Positions 17,806 through 26,793 of a DNA stretch of 64,000 nucleotides are shown piece by piece. Each line of letters starts with the position of its first letter. The stretch's first letter is position 1. Under the pieces are notes generated by a model. The model ran no database searches, was not told where the DNA came from, and worked only from the letters and a program-made list of their open reading frames with translations. Location: NCBI GenBank assembly GCA_963747765.1, contig CAVVGH010000005.1, forward strand, positions 124,001 to 188,000, read 5' to 3'. The position numbers were made by a program, and so were the translations under genes. This stretch comes from VRUE01 sp963747765 (GTDB lineage Bacteria; Actinomycetota; Thermoleophilia; Solirubrobacterales; 70-9).

Positions 17806-17964
17806 TGCGGTGAGCGCCGGGTGGGCCGAGTGGCCCCCCGCGAGGGTCGAAAAACGTTCACCTCGACGAAGTTGCGAACGCTAGCCGATCGACAGGCTGG
17901 CATTGCGGTGCCGGCACCGAGTCGGCCACGCCGCCGGGCCGGCCGCGCAGCGCCGTGCGGGCAG

Positions 17965-18040
17965 CAGTGCGCCCGGCAGTGCGCCCGGCTCAGGAGGCGC
18001 CAAGCGGGCGGCAGTGCGCCCGCTCAGGAGGCGCCGAGCT
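17965..18040 (-). repeat. 35-bp tandem duplication of a gene 3' end
   Basis: CAGTGCGCCCG(G)CTCAGGAGGCGCC occurs at 17977 and 18012, with an extra partial CAGTGCGCCCGG at 17965. The right copy includes the stop codon and last codons (LGAS, TGA on the minus strand) of the HAD gene. The left copy repeats that end just downstream of the gene. Confidence 0.85.
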
Positions 18041-18707
18041 TTTTCGCTGCGTCGCGGAAGTTTTTGACCGTGGCGCCCGGCGCTTTGCGGCCTTCGAGCT
18101 TCTGGCCGTGGCGGTTGACCCAGATCACCGGCACATTCATCTTCAGCAGCGGCGCGACGTCGGTGTCGTAGCTGGAGCCGATGTGGAGCCAGCCTTTCTT
18201 GCCGCCGATCCGCCGCGCGCACTCTTTGAAGTGAACCGGGTCGGGCTTGTAGCTGCGCACCTGCTGGGCGGTCACAACGAGGTCGAGTTCGGTGCGAAGG
18301 TGACGGCGGGAGATGCCCAGCAGTTTGTCGTCGACGTTGGAGATGATCCCGACCTCGTAGCGCTTGGCGAGCCGGTCCATGGCCGCGTTGGCCTCTCGGA
18401 AGGGCAGCCAGCGGGCCACGCTGTCGGGCAGGAACTGCGCCCGTGAGGGCTCGATCTCCCAGCCGATCTCCCCCGCCACCTTGACGATCGTGCGGCGCAT
18501 GACCTCCGCATACAGTTCATAGGAGCCGGCCATGATCTCGGCCTGCACCTGCATGAAGCGGGCGAGGAACTCGGTCTCGTCGAAGCTGAAACCGTCCTTC
18601 TTGGCCTCTTTCTGGCAGGCATCGACGATGCCCTTCTCCCAATCGATCAGGGTTCCGTAGCAGTCGGTTGTCACCCACTTGATGGTTTTCAGGCTGGGGA
18701 GAGGCAT
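18024..18707 (-). CDS. HAD-superfamily hydrolase, haloacid dehalogenase type II-like
   Basis: 227 residues. Motif I is TTDCYGTLIDWE with the nucleophile Asp15; the following Cys-Tyr-Gly-Thr-Leu-Ile matches L-2-haloacid dehalogenases rather than phosphatases. Motif II is IISNVDD, the conserved Lys is in SYKPDPVHF, and the distal motif is HIGSSYDTDV. It would cleave C-halogen bonds of short 2-haloacids through an ester intermediate, although the native substrate is unproven. It is transcribed away from sucC, with 109 bp between the starts. Confidence 0.8.
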   Translation of the reverse strand: MPLPSLKTIKWVTTDCYGTLIDWEKGIVDACQKEAKKDGFSFDETEFLARFMQVQAEIMAGSYELYAEVMRRTIVKVAGEIGWEIEPSRAQFLPDSVARWLPFREANAAMDRLAKRYEVGIISNVDDKLLGISRRHLRTELDLVVTAQQVRSYKPDPVHFKECARRIGGKKGWLHIGSSYDTDVAPLLKMNVPVIWVNRHGQKLEGRKAPGATVKNFRDAAKKLGAS

Positions 18708-18816
18708 CGGCGGCGGCGCATTATGTCAGTGACCCCCCCGAGAGAGCTTCGCGGCTCGATCTTGGATAGGCTCTCGCCGCGCCGCAGGGGCGCGCTGAAT
18801 AGATTTTCTCCACTGA

Positions 18817-19986
18817 ATGGACCTCCTCGAGTATCAAGGCAAGCAGCTGTTCGCCGGCCACGGTATCCCCGTGCCGAGCGGCGAGGTGGCCAACACTGTC
18901 GACGACGCCGTCGCCGCCGCCGAGAGGATCGGCTATCCCTGTGCGATCAAGGCTCAGGTGCTGATCGGGGGCCGCGGCAAGGCGGGCGGGATCAAGATCG
19001 CCAAGGACGCGGCTGAGGCGCGCGAGCACGCCGACGCGATCCTCGGCATGGACATCGTTGGGCCGCACGGCGAGGGGCCCTTTCGGGTCGAGCAGGTCTG
19101 GGTCGAGGGCGGCTCCGACATCGCTGAGGAGTACTACGCCTCGGTCATCCTCGATCGCGGGGAGAAGAAGCTGCTGGCGATGGTCTCCGCCAAGGGTGGC
19201 ATGGACATCGAGGCGGTCGCCGCCGAGGATCCCGACGCGCTGGTCAAGCGCCATATCGACCCCACCAGGGAGTTCGACGCCGCCGCCGCACGCTCGATCG
19301 TCGCCGCTGCGGGACTCGCCGAGGACGCGCTCGACAAGGCCGCCGACGCGCTGGTGAAGCTGGCGGAGGTCGCCAGCGAGGAGGACGCGACGCTGATCGA
19401 GGTCAACCCGCTGATCGTCACGACTGGCCGCGATGTCGTCGCGCTGGATTCGAAGGTGACGATCGACGGCAACTCCCTCTTTCGCCATCAGGACCTGGCT
19501 GAGATCGCCGACACCGTTGACGATCCCCAGGAGCAGATGGCCAAGGAAAAAGGCCTCACATACGTAAAACTCGATGGCAACGTCGGCATCCTCGCCAACG
19601 GCGCCGGCCTCTGCATGTCGACGCTCGACGTCGTCGCGCAGGCCGGTGGGGCGCCCGCCAACTTCCTCGACGCCGGCGGCGGCTCCAAAGCCGACGCGAT
19701 CGTCGACGCGCTCGAAGTGATCACTTCCGACCCCAAGGTGAGCGCGATCCTCTTCAACATCTTCGGTGGCATCACCCGCTGCGACGAGATCGCGAAGGGA
19801 ATCGTCGAGGCATCAGGGAGCCTCGAGCTGAAGGTGCCGCTCGTCGTCCGTCTCGACGGCACCAACTCCGAGGAGGGCCTGCGAATCCTCGCCGAGGCCG
19901 ACCTGCCCAACCTCCACCAGGAGAAGACGATGCTCGGCGCCGCGAAGCGGGTCGTCGAGCTGGCCGGGGAAGGCGCTGCCGCATGA
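18817..19986 (+). CDS. sucC: Succinate-CoA ligase, beta subunit
   Basis: 389 residues. MDLLEYQGKQLFAGHGIPVP is the classic N-terminus, followed by the ATP-grasp domain (KAQVLIGGRGKAGGIKIAKD) and the C-terminal flavodoxin-like domain (NIFGGITRCDEIAKGI). With the alpha subunit it interconverts succinyl-CoA and succinate while forming ATP or GTP in the TCA cycle. Its last codons overlap the sucD start as ATGA (19983). Confidence 0.97.
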   Translation: MDLLEYQGKQLFAGHGIPVPSGEVANTVDDAVAAAERIGYPCAIKAQVLIGGRGKAGGIKIAKDAAEAREHADAILGMDIVGPHGEGPFRVEQVWVEGGSDIAEEYYASVILDRGEKKLLAMVSAKGGMDIEAVAAEDPDALVKRHIDPTREFDAAAARSIVAAAGLAEDALDKAADALVKLAEVASEEDATLIEVNPLIVTTGRDVVALDSKVTIDGNSLFRHQDLAEIADTVDDPQEQMAKEKGLTYVKLDGNVGILANGAGLCMSTLDVVAQAGGAPANFLDAGGGSKADAIVDALEVITSDPKVSAILFNIFGGITRCDEIAKGIVEASGSLELKVPLVVRLDGTNSEEGLRILAEADLPNLHQEKTMLGAAKRVVELAGEGAAA

Positions 19987-20855
19987 GCATCATCGTCGGC
20001 GAGAGCACGAAGCTGGTCGTCTCCGGCCTGACCGGCCGTGAGGGCTCCTTCCACGGGCTGCGCAATCGCGACTACGGCACGAACCTCGTCGCCGGCGTCA
20101 CGCCCGGCAAGGGGGGCCAGGACGTCGACGGGGTGCCGGTCTTCGACTCGATCTCCGAGGCCGTGGAGAAGGCGGGCGCCAACACCTCAATGATCTTCGT
20201 GCCGGCCCGCTTTGCCGCCGCGTCGATCGACGAGGCGATCGACGCGGGCGTCGAAACGGTGATCGCGATCACCGAGGGCATCCCGGTGCTCAACATGCTG
20301 GCTACCTACTGGAAGGCCAAGGAGGCCGGGGTGCGGCTGATCGGCCCCAACTGCCCCGGCGTTCTCTCGCCGGGCAAGGCCAACGTCGGCATCATCCCCG
20401 CGCAGTTCTTCGACGCGGGCAAGATCGGCGTCGTCTCCAAGTCGGGCACGCTGACCTACCAGATCGGCAACGAGCTGAAACAGGCCGGCGAGGGGAACTC
20501 CTCGATCGTCGGCATCGGCGGCGACCCGATCGTCGGCTCTGACTTCATCGACATCCTGGCGCTGTACGAGGCCGACCCGGACACTGAGCTGATCGTGATG
20601 GTCGGTGAGATCGGCGGTGACGCCGAGGAGCGCGCCGCCGAGTACATCGAGTCCGACGTCTCCAAGCCGGTTGTCGCCTACATCGCCGGGTTCACCGCGC
20701 CCCCCGGCAAGCAGATGGGCCACGCCGGGGCGATCATCTCCGGTTCCTCGGGCACCGCCCAGGCCAAGAAGGAGGCGCTGGAGGCCAAGGGTGTGCGGGT
20801 CGGCGAAAGCCCGACCGAGACGGCGCAGATCGCCGTCGAAGTGCTGCGCGGCTGA
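19983..20855 (+). CDS. sucD: Succinate-CoA ligase, alpha subunit
   Basis: 290 residues. The CoA-binding Rossmann domain begins VSGLTGREGSFHGL. GPNCPGVLSPGKANVGI and the phosphohistidine loop MGHAGAIISGSSGTAQAK follow, with the active His at 247. The 4-bp overlap with sucC indicates coupled translation of the two subunits. A GC-rich hairpin follows the stop. Confidence 0.97.
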   Translation: MSIIVGESTKLVVSGLTGREGSFHGLRNRDYGTNLVAGVTPGKGGQDVDGVPVFDSISEAVEKAGANTSMIFVPARFAAASIDEAIDAGVETVIAITEGIPVLNMLATYWKAKEAGVRLIGPNCPGVLSPGKANVGIIPAQFFDAGKIGVVSKSGTLTYQIGNELKQAGEGNSSIVGIGGDPIVGSDFIDILALYEADPDTELIVMVGEIGGDAEERAAEYIESDVSKPVVAYIAGFTAPPGKQMGHAGAIISGSSGTAQAKKEALEAKGVRVGESPTETAQIAVEVLRG

Positions 20856-20883
20856 CGCCCGTCACGCAACTCTCCTCTCTGTG

Positions 20884-20907
20884 GCGTGTCTGCGAAGGTA
20901 GGCACGC
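20884..20907 (+). terminator. Possible terminator hairpin after sucCD
   Basis: GCGTGTCT and AGGCACGC form an 8-bp stem with one G-T pair around GCGAAGGT. There is no T tract after it, so it may instead be a simple stem in the leader of the next gene at 20932. Confidence 0.35.
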
Positions 20908-20931
20908 GTAGCAAGCGAAGGAAGGGGCGAG

Positions 20932-22593
20932 ATGTTTTCCAGTCGATTCCGAGGGGCGAAGCGCGGACTTTTTCCCGTCGTCGCGGTGGCGCTGGCGCTG
21001 GCGGCGCTGGCGCCGGGAGCGCTGGCCCGCAATGCCTACGTCACCGACTCCACGGCGAACACGGTTTCCGCGATCGACACGGCGACCAACGCCGTCGTAG
21101 CGACGATCCCGGTCGGCGCGGAACCGGTTGACGCGGCGATTCTGCCCAACGGGTCGCGAGCCTACGTCGTCGACATGGGCATCGGCGCGGTCTCGGTGAT
21201 CGAAATCGTGAACAACACCGTGGCCGCGACGATCCCGGTCGGCTCCAAACCGCGCGGCATTGCCATCTCGCCCGACGGCAGCCACGCCTACGTCGCCAAT
21301 TCGGGCGACAACACGCTCTCCGCAATCGACCTCGGCACCAACGCCGTCGTCGCGACGATCCCCGTCGGCGCGGAACCCGACGGTGTCGCCGTCTCGCCCA
21401 ACGGCGGCCGCGCCTTCGTCGCCCAGCGGGGCGGCAACATCTCGGTGATCGACACGGGCACCAACGCCGTCGTCGATTCGGTGCCCGATGTGCAGGCACC
21501 GTCGCGGCTCGCGATCGGGCCGCGGGGAAGCCGCGGCTTCGTTACCGACAGCGGCTCCAACTCGGTCACCGCGTTCAACCCGATCAACGGCAACGTCGTT
21601 GGCGCCCCCGTCACGGTGGGCTCGAATCCAGCCGGGATCGCGATCGAGCAGAACGGCTCGATCGCCTATGTGGCCAGCCCGGCCGACGGAACCGTCTCGC
21701 CGGTCGACACCTCGCTCAGCTCGCCGCTCAGCCCCGTCCTTGGCGGCTTCCCCGGCGCGACGGGCATCGCCATCGAGCCCGGCGGGCTACAGGGCCTGGT
21801 CACCAACGCGGGGGGCAGTTCGGTGACGCTGCTGGACACCGCCCGCAACGTCGCCGCCGGGGTGGTTCCGGTGGGCACGGCACCCACCGGCGTGGCGGTC
21901 GCTCCCAACCAGGGCCCGAGCGCGTCCTTCTTCGTGTCGCCCACCTGGAGGCGGGCCAAGAGCAGGCTGACCTTCCAAGGCAGTGGCTCGACCGACCTGG
22001 ACGGCCAGATCTCGACCTACGCCTGGGACTTCGGCGACGGCGGCCACGTTGCGGGGTCTTCGGCAACCCGCGTGCATCGCTACCGCAAGCCCGGCACCTA
22101 CACGGCCACCCTGGTCGTCACCGACAACGAGGGCTGCTCCACCGCCCAGGTCTACACCGGCCAGACGGCCTCCTGCAACGGCTCCACGGCCGCCGCCGCA
22201 AGCGAAACGATCACCGTGGCCAGCACCCGCGGGCCCGTGCTCCGCCTTGCGGGAGGCAGGCGGCAGCGAGTGCGGGGTCGGATCAACGTCTTCGCCATCT
22301 GCCCGCAGGAACCGTGCGAAGTGCGCGGTCGAGGCGTGGTCGTGACCGTGGTGGCTGGCCGCCACGGCAAGCGCCGGAGCCGGCACCGGATCGGTCGGGC
22401 GGTTGCCTATCCGACCGCCAATGCCTGGGCCAAGCTGGGGCTGCGGGTCCCGCGGGGGACGAGGCGGGCCGTGCTGCGCACCCTGCGCAGGGGTGGCAGG
22501 GCAACGGCGAGGCTGGCCGTGGTGGCCGGGAACGAATCCGGCAACCGGACCCTGCACAGGCGCCAGGTCAAGCTGGTCTGGCCCGCGCGCTGA
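20932..22593 (+). CDS. Exported YVTN beta-propeller protein with PKD domain
   Basis: 553 residues. The signal region is FPVVAVALALAALAPGALA. Seven YVTN-type blades follow up to residue about 325 (repeated NAVVATIPVGAEP and GSRAYVVD/GSHAYVANSGDNT patterns). A PKD domain then runs about 335-405, with AWDFGDGGHVAGSSATRVH and TYTATLVVTDNEG. The C-terminal 130 residues are basic beta-sandwich-like (KLGLRVPRGTRRAVLRTL), as in other exported proteins of this window. Such proteins are surface-exposed and likely adhesive or polymer-binding; no enzyme motif is seen. Confidence 0.85.
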   Translation: MFSSRFRGAKRGLFPVVAVALALAALAPGALARNAYVTDSTANTVSAIDTATNAVVATIPVGAEPVDAAILPNGSRAYVVDMGIGAVSVIEIVNNTVAATIPVGSKPRGIAISPDGSHAYVANSGDNTLSAIDLGTNAVVATIPVGAEPDGVAVSPNGGRAFVAQRGGNISVIDTGTNAVVDSVPDVQAPSRLAIGPRGSRGFVTDSGSNSVTAFNPINGNVVGAPVTVGSNPAGIAIEQNGSIAYVASPADGTVSPVDTSLSSPLSPVLGGFPGATGIAIEPGGLQGLVTNAGGSSVTLLDTARNVAAGVVPVGTAPTGVAVAPNQGPSASFFVSPTWRRAKSRLTFQGSGSTDLDGQISTYAWDFGDGGHVAGSSATRVHRYRKPGTYTATLVVTDNEGCSTAQVYTGQTASCNGSTAAAASETITVASTRGPVLRLAGGRRQRVRGRINVFAICPQEPCEVRGRGVVVTVVAGRHGKRRSRHRIGRAVAYPTANAWAKLGLRVPRGTRRAVLRTLRRGGRATARLAVVAGNESGNRTLHRRQVKLVWPAR

Positions 22594-22654
22594 GTTTGGA
22601 ATCGTCGTTGAGCGGCGAAGCGAACAGACCGCTCCTTGCTAGGGTCGGGGGGCG

Positions 22655-23761
22655 ATGGCCGGCGACGTGATCTCCTTTGCTCGCGGCGCCCCGAGCGCCG
22701 ACATCCTGCCGCGCGAGGCCGTGGCCGACGCCGCGACCCGGGCCCTCGCCGAGGACTGGGAGCGGGCGCTCTCCTACGGCACTGGGATCGGCCATCCCGG
22801 TCTCTGCCAGTGGATTGCCGACCGGCACGGCGGACTCGAGGCGGGGCAGGTGATGGTGACCAACGGATCGCTGGAGGCGGGAGCGATGCTCTTCGAGCAT
22901 CTGCTTGAGCCCGGCGACCGCGTGGTCGTCGAGCAGCCGAGCTACGACCGCACGCTGCTTCTGCTGCAGCGGCTCGGGGTGGAGCTGGTGCCGGTGCCCC
23001 TACAGGCCGACGGCATCGACGTCGAGGCGCTGGAGGAGGCGCTGGCAGCCGGCCCGATCAAGCTCGCTCACATCATCCCCAACTTCCACAATCCCGCCGG
23101 TTGCACGCTCTCGGCGGAGAAGCGGGTGCGCGTGGTCGAGCTGGCCGCGGAGCACGGTTTCTGGGTCCTCGAGGACGATCCCTACCGGGAGCTGCCCTTC
23201 GAGGGCCAGGCGCTCGAGACGATGCTGTCGATCGACAGGGCCGAACGGGTGATTCACGCTTCGTCCTTCTCCAAGACCGTCAGCCCGGGGGTCCGGGTCG
23301 GCTATCTCGCCGGTCCGGGGACGGAGATCGCGAAGCTCGCGAAACGCGCCAACGAGACCTACATCTCGCCGAACATGCTGGCCGAGTCCGTCGTCTTCGA
23401 GCTCTGCCGCTCGGGCGCCCTGGACCGCAACATCGAGTTCGTCAAGGGGGCGCTGCGAGAGCGCCGCGACGTGTTGGTCGACGCCCTGCGCGAGCAGCTC
23501 CCGGAGGCCGAGTTCGTCGTGCCGGGCGGCGGCTACTTCCTCTGGCTGGACCTTGCGCCCGGAACCGACACGCCGGCTCTGCTGGCGGAGGCGAAGGGCG
23601 AGGGGGTGGCCTTCGTGGCCGGCCCCGATTTCACCCTCGAGGGCGGCGAGAACAGCCTGCGCCTCTCCTTCGCCAGCGTCCCTCCGGAGCGGGTGCCGGA
23701 GGGCGTCGCCCGCATCTCCCGCGCCCTGGACCGGGTGCGCGAGGAGACGGCAAAGGTCTAG
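22655..23761 (+). CDS. PLP-dependent aminotransferase (class I/II, LysN/2-aminoadipate type)
   Basis: 368 residues. YGTGIGHPGLCQWIADRHGG and VTNGSLEAGAMLF open the fold. IIPNFHNPAGCTLS and LEDDPYRELPFEG carry the PLP-contacting Asn and Asp/Tyr. The Schiff-base lysine is K207 in SSFSKTVSPGVRVGY. This is the fold-type I group related to MocR C-domains and LysN, which act on aromatic amino acids or 2-aminoadipate; substrate not determinable. The stop TAG is also the first triplet of composite repeat copy D. Confidence 0.88.
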   Translation: MAGDVISFARGAPSADILPREAVADAATRALAEDWERALSYGTGIGHPGLCQWIADRHGGLEAGQVMVTNGSLEAGAMLFEHLLEPGDRVVVEQPSYDRTLLLLQRLGVELVPVPLQADGIDVEALEEALAAGPIKLAHIIPNFHNPAGCTLSAEKRVRVVELAAEHGFWVLEDDPYRELPFEGQALETMLSIDRAERVIHASSFSKTVSPGVRVGYLAGPGTEIAKLAKRANETYISPNMLAESVVFELCRSGALDRNIEFVKGALRERRDVLVDALREQLPEAEFVVPGGGYFLWLDLAPGTDTPALLAEAKGEGVAFVAGPDFTLEGGENSLRLSFASVPPERVPEGVARISRALDRVREETAKV

Positions 23762-24240
23762 ATGCGTGATGCGCGTATCCGGCGGGCTCAGGGCCGCCCG
23801 CCCCCACGCGCCGTCTGGTGGACCCGAAACGCACGCCGCGTCGATTGCTGAGAGAAACAGCCTCTCCCTGTTTGCCCTCCTACTTGCAGGTGAGGAGGGC
23901 AAACGGGGAGAGGCTGTGTAGGGCCCAGGCGGTCAGGAGAGGACCGTTACGCACGGCTGCGGCCGCTGGGGTGGCCTGAACCGGCCGGACACGAGCTCCG
24001 TTGGCCCGGGCGAGACTCCGTTCGCTCTTTGTGTCGCAGAGCGGTACAAATGACGAACGGAGCGGCTGGGGTCGCCGGGTCGAGACTCCGTTCGCTCTTT
24101 GTGTCGCTGGGCGGTACAAATGACGAACGGAGCGGTGGGGGTCGCCGGGTCGAGACTCCGTTCGCTCTTTGTGTCGCAGAGCGGTACAAATGACGAACGG
24201 AGCGGTGGGGGTCGCCGGAGCGGTTGGGGGTGCCGGAGCG
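23759..24240 (+). repeat. Composite intergenic repeat, copy D
   Basis: It starts at the TAG stop of the aminotransferase gene, then GTATCCGGCGGGCTCAGGGC, with the 170-bp middle block deleted. Then GACCCGAAACGCA, the hairpin (CAGCCTCTCCCTGTTTGCCC to the matching arm at about 23894-23918) with loop TACTTGCAGGTGA as in copy A, GGCCCAGGCGGTCAGG, and three 47-nt palindromes at 24016-24062, 24086-24132 and 24156-24202, each 70 bp apart. The spacers are near-identical (CGGTGGGGGTCGCCGGGTCG then AGA). The tail has short GCCGGAGCGGTTGGGG repeats. It separates two convergent genes. Confidence 0.9.
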
Positions 24241-24268
24241 GTTGGGGCGCTTGCGTCCTGTGGCGGTC

Positions 24269-24982
24269 TCAGCGACCGTAGCGGTTGGAGGAGAGGATCA
24301 GCTGCTCGGGGATCGCCACCCGCGCCGGCGGAGAGGGATCGGCGATCACCGACACGGTCTCCGCGACGCTCCGCGAGATGCGGTGGGTGCCCGCCTCCGA
24401 GACCACCGTGACGTCCTCCTCGTCGGAGCTCTCCACGGTTCCGGTCAGGCCCGGGTTCAGCCCGGCCGCCTTGAGGTAGTGCAGGAGATCCTCGGCCTCG
24501 TTCTCGAAGCGAATCACGTGTACTTTGGCGCCCACCTCGACGTCGGCGAGCAGCGCGCCCTGCTCCCGGATCCCCTCGACGATGGGGTGTCCGTGCGGGC
24601 AGGTCGTGGCGTCGCCGATCGCGGCCCGCATCCGCTCCTCGAGGACCGGGGACATGGCGTGCTCGATCCGCTCCGCCTCCTCGTGCACCTCGTCCCAGGG
24701 GATGCCGAGCACGTCAGTCAGGAAGCGCTCGATCATGCGGTGGCGGCGGACGATGTGGCTCGCGTGCTCGCGCCCCGAATCGGTGAAGCTGAGCAATTTG
24801 TCGCCGCCCCGCGCGACGTAGCCGTCGCTCATCAGGCGGCCGATCATTTCGTGGACGGTGGGAGGTGAGAGCTGCATCGCACGAGCGATGTTGGCGCCCG
24901 TCATCGGCAGTCCGGCCTCTTCCAGCCAGAACATGGTCTCCAGGTACTCCTGCTCGGCGACCGTCGCACCTTCCTGCGACAA
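24269..24982 (-). CDS. DtxR/MntR-family metal-dependent transcriptional regulator
   Basis: 237 residues. N-terminal winged helix with MTGANIARAMQLSPPTVHEMIGRLMSDGYV. The dimerisation and metal-site helices carry HIVRRHRMIERFL, DEVHEEAERIEHAM and CPHGHPI, containing the His, Glu and Cys ligands typical of this family. The C-terminal part (about 150-225) is FeoA/SH3-like. It should sense Fe(II) or Mn(II) and repress uptake genes. No metal transporter is adjacent. It follows the HAD gene on the same strand after 69 bp and may share its transcript. Confidence 0.92.
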   Translation of the reverse strand: MSQEGATVAEQEYLETMFWLEEAGLPMTGANIARAMQLSPPTVHEMIGRLMSDGYVARGGDKLLSFTDSGREHASHIVRRHRMIERFLTDVLGIPWDEVHEEAERIEHAMSPVLEERMRAAIGDATTCPHGHPIVEGIREQGALLADVEVGAKVHVIRFENEAEDLLHYLKAAGLNPGLTGTVESSDEEDVTVVSEAGTHRISRSVAETVSVIADPSPPARVAIPEQLILSSNRYGR

Positions 24983-25051
24983 CTGAGGCTCCTTCCCGTT
25001 GATCTCGACCGGCTCCGATACTAGTGCGTATGCGCCTCGGCCCGGTTCGGC

Positions 25052-25867
25052 TCAGCGCCGCTCGACCAGGCTGGAGACGATCGCCTCGTAGAAGCCGTCG
25101 CCCATCGCGCCCTCGGTGACGCTGGCGTTGTCCCAGGCGGCCAGGGCGTCGCGCACGCCGGGATCGCGTTCGGGCCCGTTGGCGACGACGAAGAAACGTC
25201 CGACGGCAGCGGCCACCTCGAGGTCCTCCACCGAGTCGCCGACCGCGATGCAGTCCGCCGGCTCGTAACCGCGGGCGCGGGCGTGGGCGGCGACCGCGTT
25301 GGCCTTGCTCACCATCTTGGGAACCAGGTGGTAGGCGTGGGTGGGGCCGTCGATGGCCGGCATCTCGCGGCCGATCGCGCCGTTGTCGAGCAGGCGCAGG
25401 TCGTCGTGGCCCTCGCCGTGCAGCAGCTCGTTGGCCGCCGCGACGTCCACCTTGCCGCGGAAGAGGTGGGAGAGGACACGACCGTGGTGCCAGGGGGCGT
25501 GGTACTCGAGCCGGCCCGCGAAGTGCCCGAACAGCATCTTGGGAATGCCGCGCCGCTCGATCTTCTCGTAGACCGTGCCGTCCTCGTCGGGGACGAGGTC
25601 GCCGGTCAGGAGCGTCGTCTCGCCGTCGATCGCAAACGCGCAGCCGGCCTCGTAGATGTAGGACGTCTGGCCCATCAGGCGGGCCGCCTCGTGGACCTGT
25701 GCCTCGCGGCGGCCGGACATGATCACGACCTCCACGCCGGCCCTGTGGCAGGCCTCGAGCCCGCGCGACTGCGCCATCGAGAAGGCCCCCTCGGCGTCGC
25801 GGTAGAGCGAGCTCCCCCGCCCGAGCAGGGTCCCGTCGAGGTCCGTGTACACGCATCTCAATGCCAT
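25052..25867 (-). CDS. HAD-superfamily hydrolase, Cof/phosphoglycolate-like
   Basis: 271 residues. Motif I is YTDLDGTLLGRGSSL, motif II VIMSGRR, the conserved Lys is in VPKMVSKANAV, and motif IV is CIAVGDSVEDLEVA. The large C2-type cap between motifs places it with the Cof/mannosyl-3-phosphoglycerate phosphatase branch. Substrate unknown, probably a sugar phosphate. It is divergent from the DHPS-like gene with only 23 bp between the starts, so their promoters must overlap the coding regions. Confidence 0.85.
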   Translation of the reverse strand: MALRCVYTDLDGTLLGRGSSLYRDAEGAFSMAQSRGLEACHRAGVEVVIMSGRREAQVHEAARLMGQTSYIYEAGCAFAIDGETTLLTGDLVPDEDGTVYEKIERRGIPKMLFGHFAGRLEYHAPWHHGRVLSHLFRGKVDVAAANELLHGEGHDDLRLLDNGAIGREMPAIDGPTHAYHLVPKMVSKANAVAAHARARGYEPADCIAVGDSVEDLEVAAAVGRFFVVANGPERDPGVRDALAAWDNASVTEGAMGDGFYEAIVSSLVERR

Positions 25868-25890
25868 CGCTGGGTCGCTACCGTAGCCGG

Positions 25891-26793
25891 ATGCCCTGGC
25901 GCCTCGCCGATCGAGCCCTTGATCTCAGCGAGCCGTTGGCTGTCGGGATCGTCAACGTGACCACCGACTCGATGTTCGAAGGGGCGCGCAGCGGCACGCC
26001 CCAGCAGGCGGTCGCCGACGGGATGGCGCTCGTGGAGGCGGGCTTCGACATGCTCGACGTGGGCGCGGTGGCGGCGCGCAGCGGGCCGCCCGTTCTCGCC
26101 GGCGAGGAGGCCGCGGCTCTGGTGCCCGCCGTCGAGGGGCTGGTCGCGACCGGCGCCCCGGTTTCGGCCGACACCTTCTCCGTGGAGGTCGCGCGCCGCG
26201 CGCTGGAGGCGGGCGCGGGCACCGTCAACGACATCTCCGGCGGCTCGGAGGAGATGTTCGAGCTGGTCGCCGCGGCCGGCTGCGGCTACGTGCTGACGCA
26301 CATCGAGGGGCCGCCCCGCGAGGATCGGCCGCCGCGCTCCTACGAGGACGTGGTCGACCATCTGAAGTCCTGGTTCGGGGGGCGAATCGAGCTCGCTCGG
26401 AGCCTTGGAGTCGGTGAGGAGCAGATAGCCATCGACCCCGGCCTCGACTTCGACCTGACGACTGAGCAGGACCTGGAGATCCTGCGGCGACTCGGCGAGT
26501 TGCGGGCGCTGGGATTGCCGCTCTACGTGTCGCTCTCCCGCAAGGACTTCATCGGCGCGGTGCTGGCCGGATCCTGGGAGGACCGCCTGCCGGCCGGCGA
26601 GCGGGAGTGGGGAACCGTCGCCGCCGTGGCGCTGGCGGTTCGCGCCGGCGCCGACCTGCTGCGCATCCACGACCGCAGCTCGCTGCAGGCGGTGCGAATC
26701 GCCGGTCGCATCGCCCGCGCCGGCGCCGCTGGCGAGGCCCAGGGGTCGCCGGGCAAGAACGCAGGGAGGCTGGCAAGGGGAGCGCACAGCTAG
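25891..26793 (+). CDS. Dihydropteroate synthase-like TIM-barrel protein (divergent)
   Basis: 300 residues from the ATG at 25891; an ATG at 25861 would overlap the divergent HAD gene. The overall order of DHPS motifs is kept: AVGIVNVTTDSMFEG, a GFDMLDVGA loop, VSADTFSVEVARRAL, GTVNDISGGS, DPGLDFDLTTEQDL, and SRKDFIG. Two signatures are altered: NVTTDSM replaces the usual NVTPDSF, and DVGAVAARSG replaces DIGGESTRPG. The latter residues contact p-aminobenzoate and pterin phosphate in FolP. It may be a functional DHPS or a relative with another pterin role. No other folate genes are nearby. The stop overlaps the next start as TAGTG. Confidence 0.75.
   Translation: MPWRLADRALDLSEPLAVGIVNVTTDSMFEGARSGTPQQAVADGMALVEAGFDMLDVGAVAARSGPPVLAGEEAAALVPAVEGLVATGAPVSADTFSVEVARRALEAGAGTVNDISGGSEEMFELVAAAGCGYVLTHIEGPPREDRPPRSYEDVVDHLKSWFGGRIELARSLGVGEEQIAIDPGLDFDLTTEQDLEILRRLGELRALGLPLYVSLSRKDFIGAVLAGSWEDRLPAGEREWGTVAAVALAVRAGADLLRIHDRSSLQAVRIAGRIARAGAAGEAQGSPGKNAGRLARGAHS

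Noticed and set aside
24016..24202. Regular repeat-spacer arrays that look like small CRISPR arrays (also at 50062-50318)
   Set aside because: The spacers are conserved between units and loci rather than unique, the repeat is a 47-nt palindrome, and no cas genes are present.
26607..26792. Upstream extension of the helicase frame
   Set aside because: The extra 62 residues are an out-of-frame reading of the DHPS-like gene; the GTG at 26793 overlapping the upstream stop is the natural start.
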